From NCBI RefSeq assembly GCF_028858515.1, contig NZ_JAPJZJ010000002.1, positions 372,001 through 436,000 on the forward strand: a DNA stretch of 64,000 nucleotides. Reading direction: 5' to 3'. This document shows, piece after piece, positions 9,253 to 18,386 of this stretch. A program made the translations under genes and the position numbers. The notes under the pieces are model-generated. The model was not told where the DNA came from. It worked only from the letters and a program-made list of their open reading frames with translations, and ran no database searches. This DNA is from Aurantiacibacter sp. D1-12 (lineage in GTDB: Bacteria; Pseudomonadota; Alphaproteobacteria; Sphingomonadales; Sphingomonadaceae). Position 1 is the first letter of the stretch, and the number at the start of each line of letters is the position of its first letter.

Positions 9253-11264
9253 TGGAGACTGCGCTCGCCTTGATCCTCGCCCTTCAGGCTCAGGACGCAC
9301 CACCGCCGCAAGACGTGTCCCGCGATCCAGAGACGGAGGAAGAGCAGGCACAAGACCGCCCCGATGGCGGTTTGGGCACGCAGGTCGATCCGGCAGAGCC
9401 CGTCGATCCCGAAATCATCGATGGCCGCCGCCGCCCGGGCTTTGTCGGCGATCTTCCAGATCCGGTAACGCAGGATAATCCGGGCGCAGTGCGCGCACCG
9501 CCGCCACAGGCGTTCCCAATTGACCAGATACCTGTCCCTGATCGCTGGCGGCTCATCCAGACGCTGGGCATCGTCGAGGAAGATCCCTTCGATCCGTACA
9601 ACCAGAACACCTACAAGGGTGACCGCCCGATCTGCATCAATTCGGACGAGGAGCGCGAGTATCGTGCGGGGCTTCGTGAAGCGGCCGAAGAGGAAGAACG
9701 CGACCTCGCCCGCATTGAGAACCGGGCCTACGATCCTGATCGCGTCGCCTACCCCTACGGTTCGGACGAATGCTGGACCCCGCGCTTCCTCGGGCTGGAG
9801 GGCAATGACTGGTTCTTCGTGGTCAATGCAATCTCAGACACGGTGTTCGAACCGCGCACCTTCCCGATTCCCGTGGGCGTGCAGACGACCGAGGACCCGG
9901 ACCGGATCGACGTTTTCGGCAACGATTTCTCGCCCGTCCTATCGCAGACCTTCATCCTTGGTGCGGCGCTGATCAAGGGTTCGACCGCCTACAAACCACC
10001 CGATGTCGAGTATCGCCTGACGCTCGCCTATAACATCAACTACGTCGACGTGCCCGAGCGGCGCGTGCTGCTGGTCGAGCCAAGCCGCGACAGCAACCGA
10101 CTCGACGATTTCCTCGGCGTGCAGGAAGCCTTTTTCGACTATCACATCCGCAACACTAGCGAGCGGTACGACTTCGACAGCTTCCGTATCGGCATCCAGC
10201 CGTTCCAGGCCGATTTCCGCGGCTTCTTGTTCAACGACAGCCAGCTTGGCCTGCGCTTCTTCGGCACGCGGGATAACAACCGCTTCCAGTACAACCTGGG
10301 CGCGTTCTGGCGGTTGGAGAAGGACACCAATTCGGGCCTGAACGACATCACGCAGACGCCGCGCAGCGATTTCGTGTTTGTCGCCAATGCCTACCGTCAG
10401 GACTTCCTGATCCCCGCGCTCACAAGCCAGTTCACACTCGTCTACAACATGAACCGCGAAGGCGGCGACGTGGAGATTGACGACAACGGTTTCCCTGTGC
10501 GCCCGGCCTTGTTGGGTGATCTGCGCGGACGCGATTACGATGTGGTCTACGTCGGCTACAACGCCGATGGCCGTATCGGTCGTATCAATGTGACCGCAAG
10601 CATCTACGGCGCCTTTGGCGAGGACCGCAATTCGATCTTCACCAGCGAGCCCGCAGAGATCCGCGCGTTCTTCGGCGCAGCAGAGCTGAGCTACGACCAG
10701 GACTGGATGCGCTTCCGCCTCTCCGGCCTGTTCGCGAGCGGCGATTCCGATCCGTTCAACAATGTCGAAGGTGGGTTTGATGCGATCTTTGAAAACCCCG
10801 TGTTTGCCGGAGCTGACACGTCATACTGGATGCGCCAGACCATTCCTTTTGCCGGCGGTGGCCGCGCGATCAGCCTGAATGGTCGCAATGGTCTCCTGAA
10901 CTCGCTGCGCAGTTCCAAGGAGCAGGGGCAGAGCAACTTCAACAATCCCGGCCTGATCCTGGGCGGTGTGGGCGCGGACTTTGATCTGACGCCCGAATTC
11001 CGCCTGACCGGCAACGCCAATTATCTGCGGTTCGAGGATACGAGCGTGCTCGAAACGCTGCGTGTCGAGGGCACGATCCCCGAGGAGATCGGCTACGACG
11101 TGTCGCTTTCCGCCATCTGGAGGCCGCGCGCCAACCAGAACCTCGTATTCCGCCTTTCGGGCGCGGCGCTGATCGCGGGTGACGGGTTTCAGGACCTGTT
11201 CGACAATCGCGGGGGTAACAACGTCTACTACTCTGTCCTCGCCAATGCGGTGCTGACCTACTGA
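9252..11264 (+). CDS. Outer-membrane beta-barrel protein of the cytochrome operon
   Basis: The 670-residue product begins with a short hydrophobic signal (METALALILALQAQ) followed by an acidic, proline-rich linker to about residue 95. The rest shows alternating aromatic/polar strands with Asp/Asn-rich turns, and the chain ends VLTY, the aromatic C-terminus of outer-membrane barrels recognised by BamA. No plug domain or TonB box was seen, so it is more porin-like than a TonB receptor. A barrel encoded between a periplasmic cytochrome and a decahaem protein recalls porin-cytochrome conduits, in which the barrel sheathes a multihaem protein; that function is inference. The start (TGATG) overlaps the upstream stop, favouring this ATG over one 57 bases upstream. 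Confidence 0.7.
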   Translation: METALALILALQAQDAPPPQDVSRDPETEEEQAQDRPDGGLGTQVDPAEPVDPEIIDGRRRPGFVGDLPDPVTQDNPGAVRAPPPQAFPIDQIPVPDRWRLIQTLGIVEEDPFDPYNQNTYKGDRPICINSDEEREYRAGLREAAEEEERDLARIENRAYDPDRVAYPYGSDECWTPRFLGLEGNDWFFVVNAISDTVFEPRTFPIPVGVQTTEDPDRIDVFGNDFSPVLSQTFILGAALIKGSTAYKPPDVEYRLTLAYNINYVDVPERRVLLVEPSRDSNRLDDFLGVQEAFFDYHIRNTSERYDFDSFRIGIQPFQADFRGFLFNDSQLGLRFFGTRDNNRFQYNLGAFWRLEKDTNSGLNDITQTPRSDFVFVANAYRQDFLIPALTSQFTLVYNMNREGGDVEIDDNGFPVRPALLGDLRGRDYDVVYVGYNADGRIGRINVTASIYGAFGEDRNSIFTSEPAEIRAFFGAAELSYDQDWMRFRLSGLFASGDSDPFNNVEGGFDAIFENPVFAGADTSYWMRQTIPFAGGGRAISLNGRNGLLNSLRSSKEQGQSNFNNPGLILGGVGADFDLTPEFRLTGNANYLRFEDTSVLETLRVEGTIPEEIGYDVSLSAIWRPRANQNLVFRLSGAALIAGDGFQDLFDNRGGNNVYYSVLANAVLTY

Positions 11265-14200
11265 TGCTGAAGCGCTTCGCCTCTCGCCACGTGATCCCGG
11301 TCATGTTCATCGCCGGAGCCGCGCTGATGGGCGGAGGATCACTGCTGGCCGCCGAAGGATATGAGACCGCGGTGGAGCGCGATTACGAGGCGGCAGGCGT
11401 GATCGCCCCGCCCGCTCCGCAGAACCAGACGCAGGCAGAGGCTGATGCCAAGTCCGCAGGTTGTAACAGCTGCCATGTGCAGACCGATGCGCCGACCATG
11501 CATGTGTCCGATGCGGTGGTGCTCGGCTGTATTGATTGCCACGGCGGTAATGCTGAAGTCTTCGGAGATCCTTCGCTCGGTTTCGATGCCGAGGAATACG
11601 TGCTGGCGCGTGAGGCGGCGCACGTACTGCCCACTTACCCTGACAGCTGGCACTATCCGTCGAGCGCCAATCCCGAACGCAGCTATTCGCTGCTCAACCG
11701 CGAAGACCCGATTTTCATCCGCTTCGTGAACCCCAGCGATTACCGCGTGGCGCGCGAGGCCTGCGGATCGTGTCATATGCCGGTGATCGAAGCCGCGGAG
11801 CGAAGCCTGATGGCGACGGGCGCCATGCTGTGGGGCGGCGCGGCCTACAACAATGGCATCCTGCCCTATAAGAATTATGTGCTGGGAGAGGCCTACACCC
11901 GCGACGGCGAAGCGGCGATGATCCTTTCGCCGAGCGACGACGGCGAGCACGGCACGGTGACCGAGGAACAGGCCGAGCGCGGCGCGCTGGGTGCAATGTA
12001 TCCGTTGCCGACATGGCAGGTCGTCCCTCCCGCTGATGTCTTCCGCGTGTTCGAGCGCGGCGGGCGCACGATCAACACCCAATTCCCCGAGATCGGCATT
12101 CCCAACCCGACCGGTCAGATCCAGCGGCTAGAAGAACCGGGACGGCCCGATCTGCGCCAGTCCAACCGTGGTCCCGGCACCGGCCTGCGCGCCGCCATTC
12201 CTGTGCTCAACATACACAAGACGCGGCTCAACGATCCCTTCACCTGGTTCATGGGCACCAATGACCAGCCCGGCGACTATCGCCATTCGGGCTGCGCAAG
12301 CTGCCACGTAATCTACGCCAATGATCGCGAGCCGCGCCACTCGCTGATCTACGCGCAATATGGCCGCGACGGGCAGACGGTGACGGTCGACCCGACCATC
12401 GCCAGCCAGATCCAACGCCTGCACGATGACTACGGCGATCATGGCGACGCGCACAGTGATGAAGAGCACGCTTACGATGAGGGCGGCCACGGCGACCTGA
12501 TCCAGCCGCATGACGAGGCTCTCGGCGAAGACGACCATACCGAGGGGGACGGCTGGGCCCCCGATGATCGCGAACGCGGCCACCCGCTGCGCCACGTGTT
12601 CACCCGCGCCATCCCAACAGCGCAGTGCATGAATTGTCATATGCACCAGCCCAACATCTTCCTGAATTCGTACCTCGGCTACACCATGTGGGATTACGAG
12701 AGCGATGCGCCGGTGATGTGGCCGGGTCCGGAAAACACCGCCCCGCGCCCGCCGGGGATGAGTGATGAAGAATACGAGGAAATGTTCCTCCGCCAGCGTT
12801 ATCCGACTGCCGAGGAAGTGCGCGCCGTGCTTGATCGCAACCCCGAAGGAGCAGCTCCGCGCGGGCTGTGGGCGGACCTCGATTTCCTGCGCAACGTCTA
12901 CGATCTGAACGCGGTGCTGGAAGACACCCAGATGGCCGATTACCACGGCCACGGGTGGAACTTCCGCGGCATCTTCCGGCGTGATCGGGAGGGCAATCTG
13001 CTCGACGCCGATGGTGAGATCATCCGCCCCTCGAACGAAAGCGACACGCCCGAAGAGGCCGCGCGGCACGATGACCGCTGGCGCCAGCGCTTCCGCCGCG
13101 ATGGAGAGGAGCAGTTCGTCCAGCCCGGCACCAACCCGGGTGAAGCCGTGCACATGATGAGCATCCATGCCGAAAACGGCATGCAGTGCGCCGACTGCCA
13201 CTACGCGCAAGACAGCCATGGCAACGGGCTGATCTACGGCGAAGTCGCCAACGCTATCGAGATCGGCTGCAAGGATTGCCACGGCACGGCGGACGAATAT
13301 CCGACCTTGCGTACCTCCGGCCCCGCCGCGCCGCCCGAGGGCCATGACCTCACCCTGCTGCGCAACCCCGACGGTCGCCGCCGGTTCGAATGGGTCGAGA
13401 ACACCAACGGCAGCCGCACGCTGATCCAGCGCTCGATTGTCGATCCCTCGCTCGAGTGGGAAGTCAGCCTGGTGCGTGACAGCGTCGATCCCGCCTCGCC
13501 CGATTTCAACGCTCTCTCGGCCCGGTCCAAGCTGATGAGCGCCGACGGTGCTGAAACCGGCGAGTTCGGCTTTGGTCCGGGCGTGGCAGTGGAAGACCGC
13601 GCACATGGCGAGCAGGAGATGGCGTGCTTCACCTGCCACCTCTCGTGGACCACCTCATGCGGCGGGTGCCACCTGCCTATCGAGGCAAACTGGCAGAGCG
13701 AAGTCCACCGCTATGAAGGCGAGACGACGCGCAATTTCGCGACCTACAACCCGCAGGTCGCACGCGACCAGATGTTCCAGCTGGGCATCCACCAGACGAC
13801 CAAGGGCAATCAAGTTGCTCCGGTCCGCTCGACCAGCGCGCTGGTGCTGAGCTCCACCAATATCAACCGCGAGCGGATCTATATCCAGCAGCCGCCAGTC
13901 AGCGCCGCAGGCTTCTCCTCCCAAGCCTTCGCGCCGCATTTCCCGCACACCGTCCGTCTGACCGAGACCAAGCAGTGCTCTGACTGCCACCTGTCCGAAG
14001 CCGAGGACAACAACGCGATCATGAGCCAGCTGTTGCTGCTTGGCACGAACTTCGTGAACTTCGTCGGCATGCATGCATGGACCGGCCTTGAAGGCGGATT
14101 CGAAGCGGTGCGCGTGACCGAGTGGGAAGAACCGCAGGCGGTGCTCGGCTCCTACCTCCACCGCTACGCCTACCCTGACTATTACCGCTACCATGTCGAA

Positions 14201-15517
14201 GACAATGGCCGCGAGCTGATCAACTGGGCGCGGGGCGATATCTTTGACGAAGACCTTTCGGGCGAAACCCGCGCGCTTGAGGAATTCGCCAACGTGCACG
14301 AGGGCACCGGTGACCGCGTCGGCTGTCTGCAGATGCGCGGCGAATATATGTTCGTCGCCGAAGGATCGGGCGGCTTCCGTGTCTATGATATCGCGAGCGT
14401 CGCCAACAAGGGCTTCTCTGAACGCATCATCACCGCGCCCTTCTCTCCGCTGGGGCATGACACGCATGTCGGGACCGAAAACGCCACCTGCATGGCGCTC
14501 GCCACCAACCAGCCCATCGCCCCGCACCGCAACACTGCACAGATGCATGAGGACAATCAGGAGCAGGCCTTCCTGCCGATCTATTCCTACGCCGTGGTGA
14601 CCGATGCGGTCGAAGGGCTGATCCTCGTCAATGTCGATACGCTGGCCGATGGCGAGCTGCGCAACAACAACCTTGATCGCCTTACGCTCGGCAACGGTGC
14701 AGATGCCTGGAACCCCGATGGCGTGTTGAACGGCGCGCGGCACATACATCTGGCGGGCGAGATTGCCTACATTACTGCTGACGCCGGGCTTGTGGTGGTC
14801 GATCTGGCCGACCCTGCCAGTCCGCAACTCGCAGCCGTGCGCCCACTGCGTGATGCCCGCGCCAGCACGATCCAGTTCCGCTACCTGTGGGTCTCCGATG
14901 CCGAGGGCGTGAAGCTGTTCGACGTGACTGACATGCGCAATCCCGTTGCGCGGCCCGAAGGCACCATCCCGCTCGCCAATGCGCAGCGCATGTATATTGC
15001 GCGCACCTATCTCTACATTGCAGGCAAGCAGGACGGGCTGGTTATTGCCGATGTGACGCGTCCACTAGCGCCCGAGATCTATCGCCGCGAGACCTTTGGC
15101 GGGACGATGAACGATGTCGAGGACGTGATAGTCGCCAGCACCAATGCCAGCCTGTTCGCTTACGTGGCGGACGGGGTAAACGGGATGAAGGTGGTGCAAC
15201 TCACCAGCCCTTCCAGCCAGCCCAATTTCTACGGCTTCAGCCCCGCCCCCGTGCCCGAACTGATCGCCTTCCGCCGCACGCCCAGCCCCGCAATTTCGCT
15301 CAGCAAGGGCCTCGACCGGGACCGCGCAGTCGACGAAACAGGCGGACAGATGGCGGTGTTCGGCAGGCTCGGCTCTCGCCCGTTCAACCGCGATGAAATG
15401 GAGACTCTGTTCCTCAATTCCGCGGGCATCCCGTGGCGGGTGAGTGACGAGGCGAACATGGATGCCTGGATGCCGGGTGCTGGCCCTGTTGCGGGCAGGC
15501 GGAGGCCGGGCGAGTGA
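11264..15517 (+). CDS. Giant decahaem cytochrome c with C-terminal LVIVD-type beta-propeller
   Basis: The 1417-residue exported protein (signal peptide ending in LLAAEG near residue 31) has ten CXXCH sites, with first cysteines at residues 67, 89, 167, 344, 455, 642, 669, 788, 799 and 905. Between haems 4 and 5, residues about 388-430 are packed with His, Asp and Glu and could bind metal. After the last haem, residues about 1030-1350 repeat short blades such as VVVDLADPASPQ, VKLFDVTDMRNPVA and LVIADVTRPLAPE, the pattern of LVIVD/YVTN beta-propellers. Four coupled genes surround it. It is plausibly the terminal outer-membrane or periplasmic partner of the upstream barrel. I know no characterised protein with this exact architecture. 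Confidence 0.85.
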   Translation: MLKRFASRHVIPVMFIAGAALMGGGSLLAAEGYETAVERDYEAAGVIAPPAPQNQTQAEADAKSAGCNSCHVQTDAPTMHVSDAVVLGCIDCHGGNAEVFGDPSLGFDAEEYVLAREAAHVLPTYPDSWHYPSSANPERSYSLLNREDPIFIRFVNPSDYRVAREACGSCHMPVIEAAERSLMATGAMLWGGAAYNNGILPYKNYVLGEAYTRDGEAAMILSPSDDGEHGTVTEEQAERGALGAMYPLPTWQVVPPADVFRVFERGGRTINTQFPEIGIPNPTGQIQRLEEPGRPDLRQSNRGPGTGLRAAIPVLNIHKTRLNDPFTWFMGTNDQPGDYRHSGCASCHVIYANDREPRHSLIYAQYGRDGQTVTVDPTIASQIQRLHDDYGDHGDAHSDEEHAYDEGGHGDLIQPHDEALGEDDHTEGDGWAPDDRERGHPLRHVFTRAIPTAQCMNCHMHQPNIFLNSYLGYTMWDYESDAPVMWPGPENTAPRPPGMSDEEYEEMFLRQRYPTAEEVRAVLDRNPEGAAPRGLWADLDFLRNVYDLNAVLEDTQMADYHGHGWNFRGIFRRDREGNLLDADGEIIRPSNESDTPEEAARHDDRWRQRFRRDGEEQFVQPGTNPGEAVHMMSIHAENGMQCADCHYAQDSHGNGLIYGEVANAIEIGCKDCHGTADEYPTLRTSGPAAPPEGHDLTLLRNPDGRRRFEWVENTNGSRTLIQRSIVDPSLEWEVSLVRDSVDPASPDFNALSARSKLMSADGAETGEFGFGPGVAVEDRAHGEQEMACFTCHLSWTTSCGGCHLPIEANWQSEVHRYEGETTRNFATYNPQVARDQMFQLGIHQTTKGNQVAPVRSTSALVLSSTNINRERIYIQQPPVSAAGFSSQAFAPHFPHTVRLTETKQCSDCHLSEAEDNNAIMSQLLLLGTNFVNFVGMHAWTGLEGGFEAVRVTEWEEPQAVLGSYLHRYAYPDYYRYHVEDNGRELINWARGDIFDEDLSGETRALEEFANVHEGTGDRVGCLQMRGEYMFVAEGSGGFRVYDIASVANKGFSERIITAPFSPLGHDTHVGTENATCMALATNQPIAPHRNTAQMHEDNQEQAFLPIYSYAVVTDAVEGLILVNVDTLADGELRNNNLDRLTLGNGADAWNPDGVLNGARHIHLAGEIAYITADAGLVVVDLADPASPQLAAVRPLRDARASTIQFRYLWVSDAEGVKLFDVTDMRNPVARPEGTIPLANAQRMYIARTYLYIAGKQDGLVIADVTRPLAPEIYRRETFGGTMNDVEDVIVASTNASLFAYVADGVNGMKVVQLTSPSSQPNFYGFSPAPVPELIAFRRTPSPAISLSKGLDRDRAVDETGGQMAVFGRLGSRPFNRDEMETLFLNSAGIPWRVSDEANMDAWMPGAGPVAGRRRPGE

Positions 15518-15777
15518 GCAAGATGCTCGACAAAGTGCTGGACTTCGAGGAGCGCTGGGGCAACTGGACCACCGTCGTTCTCGGTGTCTGGTTCTGGCTT
15601 GGCATTGCGGTCTACGCGCGCTTTATCACCCTACCCGACATTCCGCTGATCAATGAGCAGGCGATCTTCTTTTGGGGATCGGTCGCTTTCAACGCGATCT
15701 GGTGGGGCTTTGCGAGGCCCGCGTTGCAGAACCGAAAAGCTGCGCGCGAAAAGATCGAGCCGCCAAAGGGCGACTAA
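15514..15777 (+). CDS. Small two-helix membrane protein of the cytochrome operon
   Basis: The 87-residue protein has two hydrophobic segments (about 20-37 and 48-66) separated by a short loop, with a basic C-terminal tail, which suggests an inner-membrane hairpin with both ends in the cytoplasm. The GTG at 15514 overlaps the stop of the decahaem gene (GTGA) and is eight bases from GGAGG; an in-frame ATG nine bases later would be too far from that site. The stop overlaps the convergent phosphodiesterase gene. I do not recognise the family; a role as an assembly or anchoring subunit of the cytochrome system is only suggested by position. Confidence 0.6.
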   Translation: MSKMLDKVLDFEERWGNWTTVVLGVWFWLGIAVYARFITLPDIPLINEQAIFFWGSVAFNAIWWGFARPALQNRKAAREKIEPPKGD

Positions 15778-16634
15778 CCCGTCCCCTTCTCGCGCTCCAT
15801 TTCGCGGATCATCGGCTGCAGATGCGGGCCGTAGTTGGCGATCACTTCCCAATCGCTCACGCGTTCGTAATGGCTCACCAGGCTCGTGCCATCCCAGCGG
15901 TGTAGCGCATAGGTGGGCGGCTCCGTAGTGATCAGCGGGCGACTGTCGGGCTTGTCCGAGCTGATCGCGCGCAGGTCCATCGACACAAGCGGCGCGACAG
16001 AAGGCGTCACCGAAACCGGGATGCCGCAGAACTGGCCCACAATCTGGCGGTGCAAATGCCCGCAGTGGATCGCAAGCACCTGATCGCTGCGACCTTCGAG
16101 CGCGCTGGCGAGATTGGCGATCCATTGCTCGGACGGGTCGGGGTCCATCCATTCAATACCTGAGACAATCGGCGGGTGGTGCATGAAAATGACCGCAGGC
16201 GTGCCCTCGTGCTTGGCAAGCGTCGCGGCCAGCCAGTCGCGGCGTTTTTCGCAGAAGGCACCGCCGTGCCGCCCCGGCTCCAGCGTATCGAGCATGACGA
16301 CCAGCAGCCCCTCCTGCACGAAGGCGGATTGGACAAAGCCGTTTTCATCGGTGGCGGTATCGGGGAAAGCGTGCAGCAGTTCCTCGCGCGTATCGTGATT
16401 GCCGACCAACGCTTTGACCGGGAACGGGCATTGGCTGAGCATCTCCGCCGTGCGCGCAAAACTCTCGCGATCCCCGCGGTCGGTGATGTCGCCCGTCACC
16501 AGCAGCATGTCGACCGGATTGGGCTGCGCGAACAGGCGATCGAGCGTGGCACGAAAGCGCGTGCGGTTCAGCTCTTCGGGCTTCGCATCCGGGTCAAAGC
16601 CGATGTGAACATCGGTGATCTGCGCAATCAGCAT
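15774..16634 (-). CDS. Class III phosphodiesterase / calcineurin-like metallophosphoesterase (CpdA-like)
   Basis: All five metal-site motifs of class III cyclic-nucleotide phosphodiesterases are present in 286 residues: DVH (D8, H10), GDITDRGD, GNHD, FMHHPP and the final CGHLH. Length and the opening AQITDVHIG match the CpdA/Icc type, which hydrolyses cAMP in the cytoplasm. It is the last gene of the minus-strand operon that begins with the cNMP-binding oxidoreductase, starting two bases after the FHA-cytochrome stop. Placement beside a protein with two cNMP-binding domains makes a cyclic-nucleotide substrate attractive, but the family also contains enzymes acting on other phosphodiesters. 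Confidence 0.8.
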   Translation of the reverse strand: MLIAQITDVHIGFDPDAKPEELNRTRFRATLDRLFAQPNPVDMLLVTGDITDRGDRESFARTAEMLSQCPFPVKALVGNHDTREELLHAFPDTATDENGFVQSAFVQEGLLVVMLDTLEPGRHGGAFCEKRRDWLAATLAKHEGTPAVIFMHHPPIVSGIEWMDPDPSEQWIANLASALEGRSDQVLAIHCGHLHRQIVGQFCGIPVSVTPSVAPLVSMDLRAISSDKPDSRPLITTEPPTYALHRWDGTSLVSHYERVSDWEVIANYGPHLQPMIREMEREKGTG

Positions 16635-16636
16635 GG

Positions 16637-18376
16637 CTAACGCTCCCGTCTGGCAATACGCGGCGGCGCAGCGGCACCGTCGCGATCTCGCGGATGATAG
16701 GAATGGCACATGGCGCAGCTCGATGGCACCTCTGCCTCCAGCGCGGTCTCGCCCAGATGGCAATCGCGGCAGCTTTCCAGATCAGGCAGCAGCAGATCGG
16801 TTGCATTGTCCGACGTGTCGGCAGCGTGGCAGCTGACGCAGGTTTCCTGCCGGTGCGGTTCGTGATCGAACCAGCCATTCTGGAAATAGCGGGACCGCTG
16901 GACGATCGGATGCACCGCCAGCCCGCCCGTGGGGTTGGTATCGCGATAGTGGCACTCCCCGCACACGCCTTCATCTGACAACGCATTGCCCAGCGTCGGC
17001 AGCGTGACGCGGCTGAAATTGCCATAATAGATCCCGCCCTCGGCATAGGGGCCGGGCCGTTGACGACCGGTGCTGACCGGGCGACGCGGCGCGCGGTCGG
17101 CGGCGAGCAGATCGGCCTGCACCTGCTCGATATCGCCGTGGCTCAGCGAGCGGAAAGTGCTGCCCACCTGATCGTAAACGAGGCTGTGACAGCTCTCGCA
17201 GCTTTGCTCCATATCGACCGGCAGGAAGCGCACGCCATCCGCCGTCGGAGTGTGGCAGGCGCTGCACTCCATCGCGCCGTCCTCGCTCATGTCCCATTCG
17301 CCCAGCCGCATCGCCATGCGGGCAACGCCGTTGGTGGTGGAAAGGTGCATGTCGTGCGGGAATTTCAGCCCGTTGAAGTCGCGCGTGTCACTCGCCAGCT
17401 CCACCCGAGCCTCTTGTCCACCGCGCTCTGGCAGAACAAGCGTCTGGAACTGCGGGTGGCCCGTGCCGAAATCATGCGCGTTGCCGAGTTCGGTGTCGGT
17501 CAGGCGCGTATCGAGCGTGTCATGGCAATCGGCGCAGAAGGCTTGCGATGTCGGCTCCATCCGGCCCGCGCCTTCGTGCTCAGTATGGCAATCGGTGCAG
17601 GCGCCCGGTCCCGGTTTGTTAAACGCGTGCGCGACTGACCAGAGGAAGGCTTCTCCGCCGGAAAACTCGGGCATTCCTGCAACCAGGCGATCTCCTTCGG
17701 CGTGATCGCCCAGCCCTTCGTGGCACGTCAGGCAGGCATTGTCTGTCACTGCAACGAAGGGCTGCGTGTGGCATGACTCGCAGCTATCTTCGAGGCCGTG
17801 GTGCACGCTCGAGAGCGCTCCAGTTGACCAGGCCGCATCCATCAGCACCACGCCTTCCCCTTCCACGCTCGGTTCTGCGACCGGCGCGCGAGTAAGATGC
17901 GACACAATGGGTATGGCGAGAAATGCCACGATTATGGCTATCAGCCCTGTCCAGGCCATCGCGCGCTTGCCGGGCATGGTGCCGGTCAGGCCAAAACCGG
18001 CCAATCGGTCCTTTGCCTCTCCGTCATCGCCTTCAGCCTTGCGCTGGGTGAGCGTGAGCAACCCCTCGTCGTCCTGCCCGATTTCCAGCAGGTAGGAACC
18101 GACACCCAGCTCCCCGCCCTTGGCAGGGTCGATTGTGGCCGATTCCACCGATACGCCATCGTGGGTGAAGCCGAGTGTTCCCGCAGCCACGGCCTCCAGT
18201 CGGCCGCTGGCATTGCGGGTGATGGTAATATGATGCTGCTCGATAGCGAGATCGGGCAGGTGCACCGTGTTTTCGCTGGCGCGACCGATGGTGACCGCGT
18301 CGACGCTGACATCGCGCTCGCGCACGATCTCGCGGCCGCTGGCGGTGAAGTCGATACTGCGTATGCGGATATCCAT
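16637..18376 (-). CDS. FHA-like domain fused through one membrane helix to a decahaem cytochrome c
   Basis: This 579-residue protein has a cytoplasmic FHA-like domain (about 25-105, with the GR pair at 31-32 and NTVHLPD), a transmembrane helix at about 141-160, and a periplasmic domain with ten CXXCH motifs (CESCH, CLTCH, CTDCH, CADCH, CSACH, CESCH, CGECH, CVSCH, CRDCH, CAMCH). It resembles NapC/NrfH-like or cytochrome c3-type electron carriers anchored to the inner membrane. The FHA serine normally contacting phosphothreonine appears as Glu (IEQHH instead of VSRxH), so phosphopeptide binding is uncertain. The ATG at 18376 sits five bases after AGGGGG; a GTG three bases upstream is less well placed. 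The gene lies between the cytochrome b-like and phosphodiesterase genes. Confidence 0.85.
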   Translation of the reverse strand: MDIRIRSIDFTASGREIVRERDVSVDAVTIGRASENTVHLPDLAIEQHHITITRNASGRLEAVAAGTLGFTHDGVSVESATIDPAKGGELGVGSYLLEIGQDDEGLLTLTQRKAEGDDGEAKDRLAGFGLTGTMPGKRAMAWTGLIAIIVAFLAIPIVSHLTRAPVAEPSVEGEGVVLMDAAWSTGALSSVHHGLEDSCESCHTQPFVAVTDNACLTCHEGLGDHAEGDRLVAGMPEFSGGEAFLWSVAHAFNKPGPGACTDCHTEHEGAGRMEPTSQAFCADCHDTLDTRLTDTELGNAHDFGTGHPQFQTLVLPERGGQEARVELASDTRDFNGLKFPHDMHLSTTNGVARMAMRLGEWDMSEDGAMECSACHTPTADGVRFLPVDMEQSCESCHSLVYDQVGSTFRSLSHGDIEQVQADLLAADRAPRRPVSTGRQRPGPYAEGGIYYGNFSRVTLPTLGNALSDEGVCGECHYRDTNPTGGLAVHPIVQRSRYFQNGWFDHEPHRQETCVSCHAADTSDNATDLLLPDLESCRDCHLGETALEAEVPSSCAMCHSYHPRDRDGAAAPPRIARRER

Positions 18377-18386
18377 CACAGCCCCC

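Noticed and set aside
12128-13639. 503-codon minus-strand frame inside the decahaem gene
   Set aside because: It runs opposite the CXXCH-containing frame, shows no domain and no ribosome site, and only exists because GC-rich DNA has few stops.
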